Below are positions 16,838-24,653 of a DNA stretch of 64,000 nt, in pieces. The notes under the pieces are model-generated. The model was not told where the DNA came from and did not search any database. It was given only the letters and a program-made list of their open reading frames with translations. Each line of letters starts with the position of its first letter. Positions within the stretch are counted from its first letter, which is position 1. This DNA comes from Citrobacter koseri ATCC BAA-895 (GTDB lineage Bacteria; Pseudomonadota; Gammaproteobacteria; Enterobacterales; Enterobacteriaceae), in contig NC_009792.1 of the NCBI RefSeq assembly GCF_000018045.1, positions 2,666,001 to 2,730,000 of the forward strand, given 5' to 3'. Position numbers and translations under genes: made by a program.

Positions 16838-18500
16838 TGCTGTTGATCCATTGTTTCAGTACTTCTGCTACGCGCTCGGTTTCGCTCTGGGCCAACAGCT
16901 GGAGGAATTCCACTTTGGCTTCCAGGCCGGAGCTTTGCGGCGGCAGCAGATCTTCATTATTGTTGAACGCCGCTTTCGACAGGCTGGCGAACTCGTCATC
17001 GTTCATCACCACCCCATTGTCAGGCGCTTCCAGCTCTTTCTTCGTCGCCTCGCCATCCAGGGTGATCGGGTCGCGACGTCCAAAGCGCTGTACCAGCGGG
17101 CGAACGCCAAACAGCAATGTCAGCAAGGCCAGCAGCCCAATTCCGCCATTCTGTCCCCAGTACTGCATGGAAGGGTCCTGCCACCATTTCAGGTCTGGCA
17201 TGACATCGTCTGCCGGGGCCGTGAAGGTCAGAACATCCAGCGTTAAGGCATCGCCGCGCGCTTTTTCGATACCCGCCGCGCTTTCCACCAGGCGCGTCAT
17301 CGACGTCAGTTGTTCCGGCGTAATTTTCGCCAGCGCAGGAGCGGCCTGGTTCAGCACCACCGCGACACTCAGTTTTTCCAGCTTGTAACCCGGGTGGCGG
17401 ATATGGCGAATATCACGATCAAACGCGTACTTACGCTGTTCCTGGCTGCGGCTGGAAAGCGAGCGCGGGTCGGTGTTATTCGCGGCGTTTGCAGCGTTTT
17501 CAGCGGGCGGATTGCCCTCCGCCGGGTTGGCGGGAGTCTGCGGCGTCGGGTTGACCGGACGGTTACTCAGCGAGCCGGGAATGCCAAACGCCATTTCATT
17601 GGTGGTGTTTTCCTGGCTCAGTTGTTCATCGCTGACGCGCGGATCTTTACCCAGCCGTTCCTGAGTCTCTTCCACACGGCTTAAATCTACGGTCGGCGCG
17701 ACGCTGATACGGAAGTTGCCCGGCCCCACTAACGACGTCAGCAGGCTGGTGATATTTTTCGTGGTATCCTCGCGAATGCGCTGCATGACGTCATCGCCCA
17801 TGCGCTTGCTCGTCATGCCGCCATCCGGGCCTTCGATGCCGTCAGACAACAAATTACCGCTCTGATCGACCACCCGCACCGCGCCAGGTTGCATACCCGG
17901 TACGCTTCCGGCCACCAGTTGAATGACAGAAGCGACCTGCTGCTCATCCAGTTTTCTGCCATAGTGCAGTTGCACCATGACCGATGCGCTGCTGGTCGGT
18001 TTATTGGTCAATACAAAGGAGCTGGACTCGTTAAGCCCAAGATGGACGCGCGCGTTTTCCACGGGGTCCAGCGCCATGATGCTCTTCGCCAGTTCCCCTT
18101 CCAGGCTACGTTTGTAACGGACATTCTGAATAAACTGGCTGCTGCCGAGCATCTCTTCTTTGTCCATCAACTCGTAGCCATCGGGCGTCGCCGCGCTGAT
18201 GCCTTTTGCCGCCAGCGCCATTCGCGCCTGCGGCAGTTTGCTTTCGCTCACCAGAATCTGGCCATTGTCCGGGTTAATGCGGTAAGCGATGTTTTCTGCC
18301 CCCAGAACGTCCACCACCTGTGACACCGGCAGATGTTCCTGCGAACCATAGAGCGCGACATAACCCTGATTGCGGTTCCACAGCGACAGAATAATCGCGG
18401 CCGCCAGCACCACGCCGCCCACAATCGCCATGAGCTGGGGCTTATTCAGACCGGATGGCACCGACACGGAAGGGAGACGACTTTTAATCTTAGTAAGCAC
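16809..18500 (-). CDS. lfiF: Flagellar MS-ring protein LfiF (FliF family)
   Basis: MS-ring subunit, 563 residues, inserted in the inner membrane. N-terminal membrane helix at about 23-43 (LMAIVGGVVLAAAIILSLWN), ring-building motifs including the YRINPDNGQILVSESKLPQARMALA region, and a second membrane helix at about 448-470 (GIGLLALLTLLFGVRPL) before a cytoplasmic tail that binds LfiG. It follows lfiE by 10 nt. Full length and intact. Confidence 0.95.
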   Translation of the reverse strand: MLTKIKSRLPSVSVPSGLNKPQLMAIVGGVVLAAAIILSLWNRNQGYVALYGSQEHLPVSQVVDVLGAENIAYRINPDNGQILVSESKLPQARMALAAKGISAATPDGYELMDKEEMLGSSQFIQNVRYKRSLEGELAKSIMALDPVENARVHLGLNESSSFVLTNKPTSSASVMVQLHYGRKLDEQQVASVIQLVAGSVPGMQPGAVRVVDQSGNLLSDGIEGPDGGMTSKRMGDDVMQRIREDTTKNITSLLTSLVGPGNFRISVAPTVDLSRVEETQERLGKDPRVSDEQLSQENTTNEMAFGIPGSLSNRPVNPTPQTPANPAEGNPPAENAANAANNTDPRSLSSRSQEQRKYAFDRDIRHIRHPGYKLEKLSVAVVLNQAAPALAKITPEQLTSMTRLVESAAGIEKARGDALTLDVLTFTAPADDVMPDLKWWQDPSMQYWGQNGGIGLLALLTLLFGVRPLVQRFGRRDPITLDGEATKKELEAPDNGVVMNDDEFASLSKAAFNNNEDLLPPQSSGLEAKVEFLQLLAQSETERVAEVLKQWINSNDRSNSKPE

Positions 18501-18510
18501 GGTTAAAACC

Positions 18511-18879
18511 TTAGAGCGGAATATTCATTACTTCGTCCAGTGCCGTGGTGAGCTTATTACGCACCTGCATCATGGCCGAAAAAGCCACGCTGGCTTTCTG
18601 ACTTTCGATCATCGCACCGGCTAAGTCGTCGCTCAGCCCCATATCAATCGCTTTTTGCTTTGCGCCTGCGCTGTGTTGAATCGCATCGACGTTATCGATA
18701 GCGTTATTCAGCGCGCCCGCAAAGGAAATCGGTTCACTGACGCCAAACGCGTTGCTGGCGGGAGCGATAGTTAAAGAGACGTCAACCGAACCGGCTGACG
18801 CTAATGAAGCGGTTTGCTGCATTCTGTTCAGCAACGCCTGGTGTGTCGTGTTAATGCCTGCGGCAGTAATCTTATCCAT
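18511..18879 (-). CDS. lfiE: Flagellar hook-basal body protein LfiE (FliE family)
   Basis: FliE joins the MS ring to the rod, 122 residues. C-terminal KAIDMGLSDDLAGAMIESQKASVAFSAMMQVRNKLTTALDEVMNIPL matches the conserved FliE half almost end to end. It begins 19 nt after lafK with a GGAAGG ribosome-binding site. No separate sigma-54 promoter could be recognised in front of it. Confidence 0.93.
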   Translation of the reverse strand: MDKITAAGINTTHQALLNRMQQTASLASAGSVDVSLTIAPASNAFGVSEPISFAGALNNAIDNVDAIQHSAGAKQKAIDMGLSDDLAGAMIESQKASVAFSAMMQVRNKLTTALDEVMNIPL

Positions 18880-18898
18880 TCATCAATCCTTCCTGGCC

Positions 18899-19930
18899 TC
18901 AGGAATAACATTCAATATCAATACCCTCGTCGCGCATGGAGGCGAGACGATAACGTAGAGCGCGTGGGGTGATGCCTAAAAACTCTGCGGTTTTGGATTT
19001 GTTGCCTTTATGGCGTTTAAGCAGATCGATGATGTACTGGTATTCCGCCAGCCGTCCGTGCAGTTTGACATCGCGGATCGACGGGTTGCCCGTCTCCTGC
19101 TCGCGATAGGCAGGCATCATTTCGATAACCGCCGCTTCAGGCTGGGAAACGCGAACGGCCAGGCCAAAGTCGGCGGCGTGAATCTCTTCGCCGTTGCACA
19201 AAATCATGCCGCGCTGAATCACATTCTCCAGTTCACGGACATTACCCGGCCAGTCGTATCTGAGCAGGACGGTACGCGCCTCATCGCTCAGACGCAGATC
19301 GCCTTTATGAAAAGCGCGGTATTTAGTGATAAAACGCTGGGCCAACGGCAGGATGTCCTGCCTGCGTTCACGCAGCGGCGTAATATGAATAGGCACGACG
19401 GAAATACGGTAGAAAAGATCCTGGCGGAAACGGCCTTCGGCAATTTCCTGCTGCAAATCTTTATTTGTAGAAGCGATCAGGCGAATATCCAACGGAATAC
19501 GCTTATGGCTTCCCAGACGTTCAACTTCCTGCTCTTGCAATACGCGCAGTAATTTTGCCTGCAACGCCAACGGCATATCGCCAATCTCATCAAGCAGCAG
19601 TGTGCCGCCATTAGCCTGCTCAAATTTACCGGCGACACTCGCAACAGCGCCGGTAAACGCGCCTTTCTCGTAACCAAATAAAATGGCTTCCAGCATACTC
19701 TCTGGAATAGCTGCACAGTTAACGCCGACATACGGGGCGTCACTGCCGCAGGCATTCTCGTGAATGTATTTGGCGATACACTCTTTCCCTGTTCCCGTTT
19801 CGCCCGTAATCAGTACTGATACATTATACTTAGCAACGCGACGCGCTAACGACATTACGCTAACGCTGGCAGGAGAAACGGCGATAAAGCCATTTCTATT
19901 ACGATCTTCGCATTCAATGATAATACTCAT
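18899..19930 (-). CDS. lafK: Lateral flagellar sigma-54-dependent activator LafK
   Basis: NtrC-family transcription activator of lateral flagellar genes, 343 residues. AAA+ domain with Walker A GETGTGKE (43-50), sigma-54-contacting GAFTGA (90-95) and Walker B LLLDEIGD (111-118), arginine-finger region, then a Fis-type helix-turn-helix at the C-terminus (GNKSKTAEFLGITPRALRYRL). Only about 20 residues precede the AAA+ module, so there is no receiver domain; activity is therefore probably set by expression or an interacting partner. It heads the leftward lfiEFGHIJ group and faces lfiM across a 510-nt intergenic region. Confidence 0.92.
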   Translation of the reverse strand: MSIIIECEDRNRNGFIAVSPASVSVMSLARRVAKYNVSVLITGETGTGKECIAKYIHENACGSDAPYVGVNCAAIPESMLEAILFGYEKGAFTGAVASVAGKFEQANGGTLLLDEIGDMPLALQAKLLRVLQEQEVERLGSHKRIPLDIRLIASTNKDLQQEIAEGRFRQDLFYRISVVPIHITPLRERRQDILPLAQRFITKYRAFHKGDLRLSDEARTVLLRYDWPGNVRELENVIQRGMILCNGEEIHAADFGLAVRVSQPEAAVIEMMPAYREQETGNPSIRDVKLHGRLAEYQYIIDLLKRHKGNKSKTAEFLGITPRALRYRLASMRDEGIDIECYS

Positions 19931-20440
19931 TTAGGTGTACCAACAGAAAAAACAAAATAAGAAATATGCTGTTCAGCCATTATTCAAAGCATCTTTTAAA
20001 AACATCACAAACCCAGTTTGTTAATGGGTTTTTATAAGATGTTAATAAAAATAAACAGTTTTTTTAACTCATGAATCAGGCAACTTTCATAAAGTAAAGG
20101 CAGTATACGTAGCGAATAGGAATTGTCTTGTTTTTAATGGGTATTAAAATATTAATCTATAAAAATCAATAAATTAAAAAAGTTATTAATGAGAAAATCC
20201 CTAGAGAAATAATGGATTAATAACCCCTTGATGCTTGCAATAGCAGGGTTAAGATTGTCTAATCTACATCCTGACGTAATGTGTGAGAGTTTTCGACAGC
20301 GACGTTTCTTCTGTGTTGCTCAAGAGCGACACATAATTTTTAAAACTCAAATACCTCCAGGAAATTTTACGGTTCACGCTACACAACAACCAAAAAGTGG
20401 CGTTATTTTTCATCTAAACTTTTGGTAACCCGGAATAATC
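19931..20440. other. Divergent control region between lafK and lfiM (no gene)
   Basis: A 510-nt AT-rich stretch separating the two halves of the fli-type cluster. I see no gene. A hairpin AACCCA-N9-TGGGTT followed by TTTA is at about 20009-20033. A weak sigma-54-like string TGGCGT-N5-TTCA sits at about 20399-20413, but the GC element is absent. The lfiM and lafK promoters must lie here, but I could not fix them. Confidence 0.6.
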
Positions 20441-21325
20441 ATGAACCCTGCATCACAGCGAGTCAGAATTCATCAGAGAAAGGATTTACCTTCTCTGGTA
20501 AAGCTCGACACCAGTAAACTCGGTCGGCCGTGGCACAAGTTACCCAAGTTGATGAATGACAGTTTTGACATACTTGATGCACGCCTGAGCATTTATTTTC
20601 TGAAGAAACTCCGTGTTAATGCCGCGTTGAAGTCGATGACCTTCGCAATCGACCAGCAATATAAGAATGCGCAGGTTTTTTCGACGCCTTACGGAAATGT
20701 CGCCTTTGTTATTGATCGCATCTTATTGCTGAACATCCTTCATGATTATTACGGTTTAAGTAAAGACAGCAGCCATGTTGCACCAGATGAATCGTTGCGT
20801 GTGACAAAAACAGAAGAGCGCCTGAGAAGTAAACTGGGTCAGGAACTCACGCAACTGGTGATTTGCAAAGAAACCTTTGGCGAAAATCTCGATATTAAGG
20901 TCGATTATTCAACGGTCATTAGCCACTGGTCCTGGTGCATTACCTTTACCCTCGAAGGGTACGATCACGGCTCTTTTACCATTCTGCTCGATCACCACCA
21001 TGTTGATCAGATGCTGGCGATACTCCGTTCGCCAGATGCGGCCGATAGCCGCGCCGTGAAAAGCGTGCCGCTGAACCCTGCGCAGATAGAACGGTTGTTC
21101 GACAGTCTGCCGTTAAAACTGAGCGGGCGTCTGGCCAGCCTGAACCTGACCGTCGCCCAGATTTCCGATATTAAACCCGGGGATATCATCCCCATCGCCA
21201 TTAACGAACCTTTACCGGTATTTATCGGCAAAGAACAGATTTTTGAGGCTGCTATCGTTGAAGATCGTAGCAAGCTGTTTTTGTGCGATATCTATGATAA
21301 GACAACCGAGAAGCAATATGAGTGA
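20441..21325 (+). CDS. lfiM: Flagellar motor switch protein LfiM (FliM family)
   Basis: Switch protein of the C ring, 294 residues, somewhat shorter than enteric FliM (about 334). It has the FliM middle domain (LTQLVICKETFGENLDIKVDYS and ITFTLEGYDHGSFTILLDHHHVDQML) and a C-terminal SpoA domain (LKLSGRLASLNLTVAQISDIKPGDIIPIAINEPL). The N-terminus lacks the classical CheY-binding LSQxEIDALL peptide, as expected for lateral flagella that do not switch by phospho-CheY in the same way (inference). First gene of the rightward lfiMNPQR-lfhBA operon. Confidence 0.92.
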   Translation: MNPASQRVRIHQRKDLPSLVKLDTSKLGRPWHKLPKLMNDSFDILDARLSIYFLKKLRVNAALKSMTFAIDQQYKNAQVFSTPYGNVAFVIDRILLLNILHDYYGLSKDSSHVAPDESLRVTKTEERLRSKLGQELTQLVICKETFGENLDIKVDYSTVISHWSWCITFTLEGYDHGSFTILLDHHHVDQMLAILRSPDAADSRAVKSVPLNPAQIERLFDSLPLKLSGRLASLNLTVAQISDIKPGDIIPIAINEPLPVFIGKEQIFEAAIVEDRSKLFLCDIYDKTTEKQYE

Positions 21326-21716
21326 TTTGCAACACGAGCTAAGCCAGTCTCTTGACCTGGATGACCTGAACCTTAGCGATATGACGCAGGAAGACACCGT
21401 CGAAGGGAATATCCGCCTGGATTTGCAGCCTGAAACGCGCAACACCGCGATGACGGATATCCGTAAAATGGCGCTGTTTAGCCGCATTCCCGTGACGCTG
21501 ACGCTGGAAGTCGCTTCCGTAAATATCTCGCTTGCTGAATTAATGTCAGTCAACAGCGATTCGGTGGTCGAACTGGACAAGATGGCGGGCGAGCCGCTGG
21601 ACATTAAAGTGAACGGCATTCTGTTTGGTAAAGCAGAAGTGGTGGTGCTCAACGATAAATACGGCCTGCGAATCATTGAATTCAACGCCAAAGAACTCGG
21701 TGAGCTCACGCGATGA
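21318..21716 (+). CDS. lfiN: Flagellar motor switch protein LfiN (FliN family)
   Basis: C-ring protein, 132 residues. The SpoA domain (FSRIPVTLTLEVASVNISLAELMSVNSDSVVELD onward) ends with the FliN-typical VNGILFGKAEVVVLNDKYGLRI. I start it at 21318, where the ATG overlaps the lfiM stop (ATGAGTGA); a longer in-frame extension lies inside lfiM. Next gene lfiP overlaps by 4 nt. Confidence 0.94.
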   Translation: MSDLQHELSQSLDLDDLNLSDMTQEDTVEGNIRLDLQPETRNTAMTDIRKMALFSRIPVTLTLEVASVNISLAELMSVNSDSVVELDKMAGEPLDIKVNGILFGKAEVVVLNDKYGLRIIEFNAKELGELTR

Positions 21717-22465
21717 ACCGCTTGTTTAACAGAAGCGGCATCGCTCTGCTGCTCCTGGGTTTTCTTGTCGCACAACCGGCACTGGCTGCAAATGGCGACA
21801 TTACCCTCTTTAGCACCGCCGCCAACGGCGCAGGTCAGGATTACAACGTTAAAATTGAGATCCTGATCCTGATGACCCTGCTCGGCTTATTGCCGATCAT
21901 GGTGCTGATGATGACCTGTTTCACCCGCTTCATTATCGTTCTGGCGATTCTGCGCCAGGCGCTCGGGCTGCAACAAAGTCCACCCAATAAAATTCTTACC
22001 GGGATTGCGCTGGCGCTGACATTGCTGGTGATGCGCCCGGTCTGGACCACGATTTATACTGACGCCATTGACCCTTTTCAAAAAGATGAAATCACGCTGA
22101 AACAGGCGCTGGCGAAGGCGGAAGTGCCGCTGAAGAACTACATGCTGGCCCAGACGAACAATAAAGCGATGGCGCAAATGATGAGCATCGCCGGGATCGA
22201 GGGCGATGCGCGCGAGCAGGATCTCACGATCGTGACTCCGGCCTATCTGCTGAGCGAACTGAAAACCGCCTTCCAGATCGGCTTTATGATCTATATCCCC
22301 TTCCTGGTGATCGACCTGATTGTCGCCAGTATCCTGATGGCGATGGGGATGATGATGCTCTCGCCGCTGATTGTCTCGCTGCCCTTTAAGCTGATGCTGT
22401 TCGTCCTGTGCGATGGCTGGACATTGATCGTCGGTACGCTGGCCTCCAGCGTTCAGGGTCTTTAG
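21713..22465 (+). CDS. lfiP: Flagellar type III export gate protein LfiP (FliP family)
   Basis: Core channel subunit of the export gate, 250 residues. Cleavable signal peptide (about 1-25, ALAANG), then transmembrane helices and the family hallmarks MTCFTRFIIVLAILRQALGLQQSPPN and PAYLLSELKTAFQIGFMIYIPFLVIDLIVASILMAMGMMM. ATGA overlap with lfiN. A fliO equivalent is absent between lfiN and lfiP, as is usual for this type of locus. Confidence 0.96.
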   Translation: MNRLFNRSGIALLLLGFLVAQPALAANGDITLFSTAANGAGQDYNVKIEILILMTLLGLLPIMVLMMTCFTRFIIVLAILRQALGLQQSPPNKILTGIALALTLLVMRPVWTTIYTDAIDPFQKDEITLKQALAKAEVPLKNYMLAQTNNKAMAQMMSIAGIEGDAREQDLTIVTPAYLLSELKTAFQIGFMIYIPFLVIDLIVASILMAMGMMMLSPLIVSLPFKLMLFVLCDGWTLIVGTLASSVQGL

Positions 22466-22467
22466 CG

Positions 22468-22740
22468 ATGATGAACATGGACACGGCAGGCGACATCATG
22501 GCGACCGGCATCCATCTGGTGCTGCTGATTTCCGCCGTCGCCATTATTCCCAGCCTGATTGTCGGGCTGTGCGTCAGTATTTTTCAGGCCACCACGCAAA
22601 TTAACGAACAGACGCTGAGCTTTCTGCCGCGACTGGTCGTCACCCTGGGCGTGCTGATCTTCGCCGGTAAGTGGATGCTGACGCAACTGGTGGATTTTAC
22701 GATCCAGATCTTTCACCAGGCGGCGGCGCTGGTCGGTTAA
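22468..22740 (+). CDS. lfiQ: Flagellar export gate protein LfiQ (FliQ family)
   Basis: Small two-helix gate subunit, 90 residues from the ATG at 22468, the usual length. Contains the conserved IIPSLIVGLCVSIFQATTQINEQTLSFLPRL and a second membrane helix. The reading frame is open further upstream into lfiP, but the start 2 nt after the lfiP stop matches the family. Confidence 0.94.
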   Translation: MMNMDTAGDIMATGIHLVLLISAVAIIPSLIVGLCVSIFQATTQINEQTLSFLPRLVVTLGVLIFAGKWMLTQLVDFTIQIFHQAAALVG

Positions 22741-22746
22741 GCGGCG

Positions 22747-23520
22747 ATGGGAATCGATATACAGGCGCTGTTCACGCCGCTGATGGCTCTGGTGCTGCCC
22801 TTTTTCCGCATCCTGGCGTTTTTGCAGTTCGCGCCCGTGCTGGACAACCGGGCTTTTTCCCGTCGCATTAAGATTGCCGCAGCGCTGGCGCTGTCGATCA
22901 TTATCACCCCTATGCTGCCCAATAATGTTGTGCTCAGCGAACTGCTTTCGATGCGCACCGTCTTGCTGATCGGCGAGCAGCTCCTGTGGGGATTCCTGTT
23001 CGGCATGGCGCTCCAGCTCGTCTTTGTCACGCTGCAAACCGCCGGGCATATTCTGTCGATGAACATGGGGCTGGGGATGGCGATGATGAACGACCCGGTC
23101 AACGGCAGCTCCACTACGGTGATTTCGCAGATCATTTATGTTTTCTGCGCACTGCTCTTTTTCATCATGGATGGGCACCTGCTGCTGGTCACGATTCTGT
23201 TCAAAGGCTTTAGCTACTGGCCTATTGGTCAGGCGATTAACCAGCCAACGCTGACGCTGATTGTTCAGGGACTGGGCTGGATTATGGCATCTGCGACGCT
23301 TATCGCGCTGCCGACGACGTTCGTCATGCTGATTGTGCAGGGCGGATTTGGCCTGCTAAACCGCGTTTCACCAACGCTGAACCTTTTCTCGCTGGGTTTT
23401 CCGATCAGTATGCTGTTTGGGTTGCTCTGTATCTCGATGATGGTGACCAACATTCCTGATCACTATCTCAATCTCACCAATGAAATACTGGCGAAGCTCG
23501 ACGCCATAAGGGTGTCGTAA
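22747..23520 (+). CDS. lfiR: Flagellar export gate protein LfiR (FliR family)
   Basis: Polytopic gate subunit of 257 residues with about six hydrophobic helices. Family features include FLQFAPVLDNRAFSRRIKIAAALALS, the GEQLLWGFLFGMALQL segment, and NRVSPTLNLFSLGFPISMLFGL near the C-terminus. It overlaps the lfhB start by one base. Confidence 0.95.
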   Translation: MGIDIQALFTPLMALVLPFFRILAFLQFAPVLDNRAFSRRIKIAAALALSIIITPMLPNNVVLSELLSMRTVLLIGEQLLWGFLFGMALQLVFVTLQTAGHILSMNMGLGMAMMNDPVNGSSTTVISQIIYVFCALLFFIMDGHLLLVTILFKGFSYWPIGQAINQPTLTLIVQGLGWIMASATLIALPTTFVMLIVQGGFGLLNRVSPTLNLFSLGFPISMLFGLLCISMMVTNIPDHYLNLTNEILAKLDAIRVS

Positions 23521-24653
23521 TGTCCTCCAGCGGCGACAAAAGCGAAAAACCCACCCCCGGAAAACTGCGCAAAGCGCGTGAAAAAGGCGACCTCCCGCGC
23601 TCAAAAGATCTGACGATGGCGGCGGGACTGCTGGCGTCGTTTTTCACCCTTGCCGCATTTCTGCCCTATTACCAGCAGTTAATCCGTGAATCGTTTGCCG
23701 CTGTCGGTGAAATGGCGGGCAGGCTCGACGATCCCACGGCGCTGAATCAGTTTATGCTGCTGAACGTCTGGGTTGTACTGCGCTTTATCGCAACGCTGAT
23801 TCCGATTCCGCTGTGCTGCATAGTGGCAAGCCTGGTGCCTGGCGGCTGGATTTTTACCCCCACAAAACTGAAGCCGGATTTTAAAAAGCTCAGCCCCATT
23901 AGCGGCATCAAGCGGATGTTTTCCGCCAGCCACTACACGGAAGTCGGCAAGATGCTGCTCAAGTGCGGCATTATTCTTACCGTGTTGTACATGATGGTGC
24001 ATGACTCCATGCACGCTCTGCTGCACCTGCAACAGCTTTATCTTCGTCAGGCGATCGGACAAGGGTTTGCCATTTTTCGTCACGTCTTCAGCTACTTCAT
24101 CGCCGTTATCGTCATTTTCGCCCTGCTGGATGTACCGCTCAGTAAGTTCATGTTCACCAAAAAAATGCGCATGACCAAACAGGAAGTGAAAGAAGAGTAT
24201 AAAAACAATGACGGTAATCCACAGATTAAAGGACGCATCCGCCAGCTTCAGCGTCAGATGGCGATGGGGCAAATCGCACGAACCGTACCAACGGCAGACG
24301 TTATCATCACCAACCCGACGCATTACGCCGTTGCGCTGAAATATGATCCACAGCGTGCCGAAGCCCCTTACATCGTTGCTAAAGGAATCGACGATGTTGC
24401 GCTCTGGATCCGTGAAGTGGGCGCTAATCACAATATCGAGGTGGTGGAATTTCCGCCGCTGGCGCGGGCAGTTTATTACACCACCCGCGTTAACCAACAG
24501 ATTCCCACGCAGCTTTTCCGCGCTATTGCCCACGTACTGACCTACGTCATGCAATTAAAATCCTGGCGCGAAGGCAACGTGGAACAAAAGCCCCGCCTGA
24601 ACAGGCAAATCAACATTCCTCAAGAGGTACTGAAAGCCAATGGCGAACAGTAA
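23520..24653 (+). CDS. lfhB: Flagellar export switch protein LfhB (FlhB family)
   Basis: Substrate-specificity switch of the export gate, 377 residues. Opening DKSEKPTPGKLRKAREKGDLPRSKD and four membrane helices precede a cytoplasmic domain carrying the autocleavage site NPTH (in TNPTHYAVALKYD). Cleavage between Asn and Pro switches export from hook to filament substrates. lfhA begins inside its last codons. Confidence 0.96.
   Translation: MSSSGDKSEKPTPGKLRKAREKGDLPRSKDLTMAAGLLASFFTLAAFLPYYQQLIRESFAAVGEMAGRLDDPTALNQFMLLNVWVVLRFIATLIPIPLCCIVASLVPGGWIFTPTKLKPDFKKLSPISGIKRMFSASHYTEVGKMLLKCGIILTVLYMMVHDSMHALLHLQQLYLRQAIGQGFAIFRHVFSYFIAVIVIFALLDVPLSKFMFTKKMRMTKQEVKEEYKNNDGNPQIKGRIRQLQRQMAMGQIARTVPTADVIITNPTHYAVALKYDPQRAEAPYIVAKGIDDVALWIREVGANHNIEVVEFPPLARAVYYTTRVNQQIPTQLFRAIAHVLTYVMQLKSWREGNVEQKPRLNRQINIPQEVLKANGEQ

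Noticed and set aside
20399..20413. Sigma-54 promoter before lfiM
   Set aside because: TGGC is present, but the GC dinucleotide at -12 is missing; too weak to list as a promoter.
22462..23178. Long minus-strand open frame opposite lfiQ and lfiR
   Set aside because: Composition is His/Gln/Arg-rich without any domain, and it mirrors two certain flagellar genes; a shadow of coding bias.
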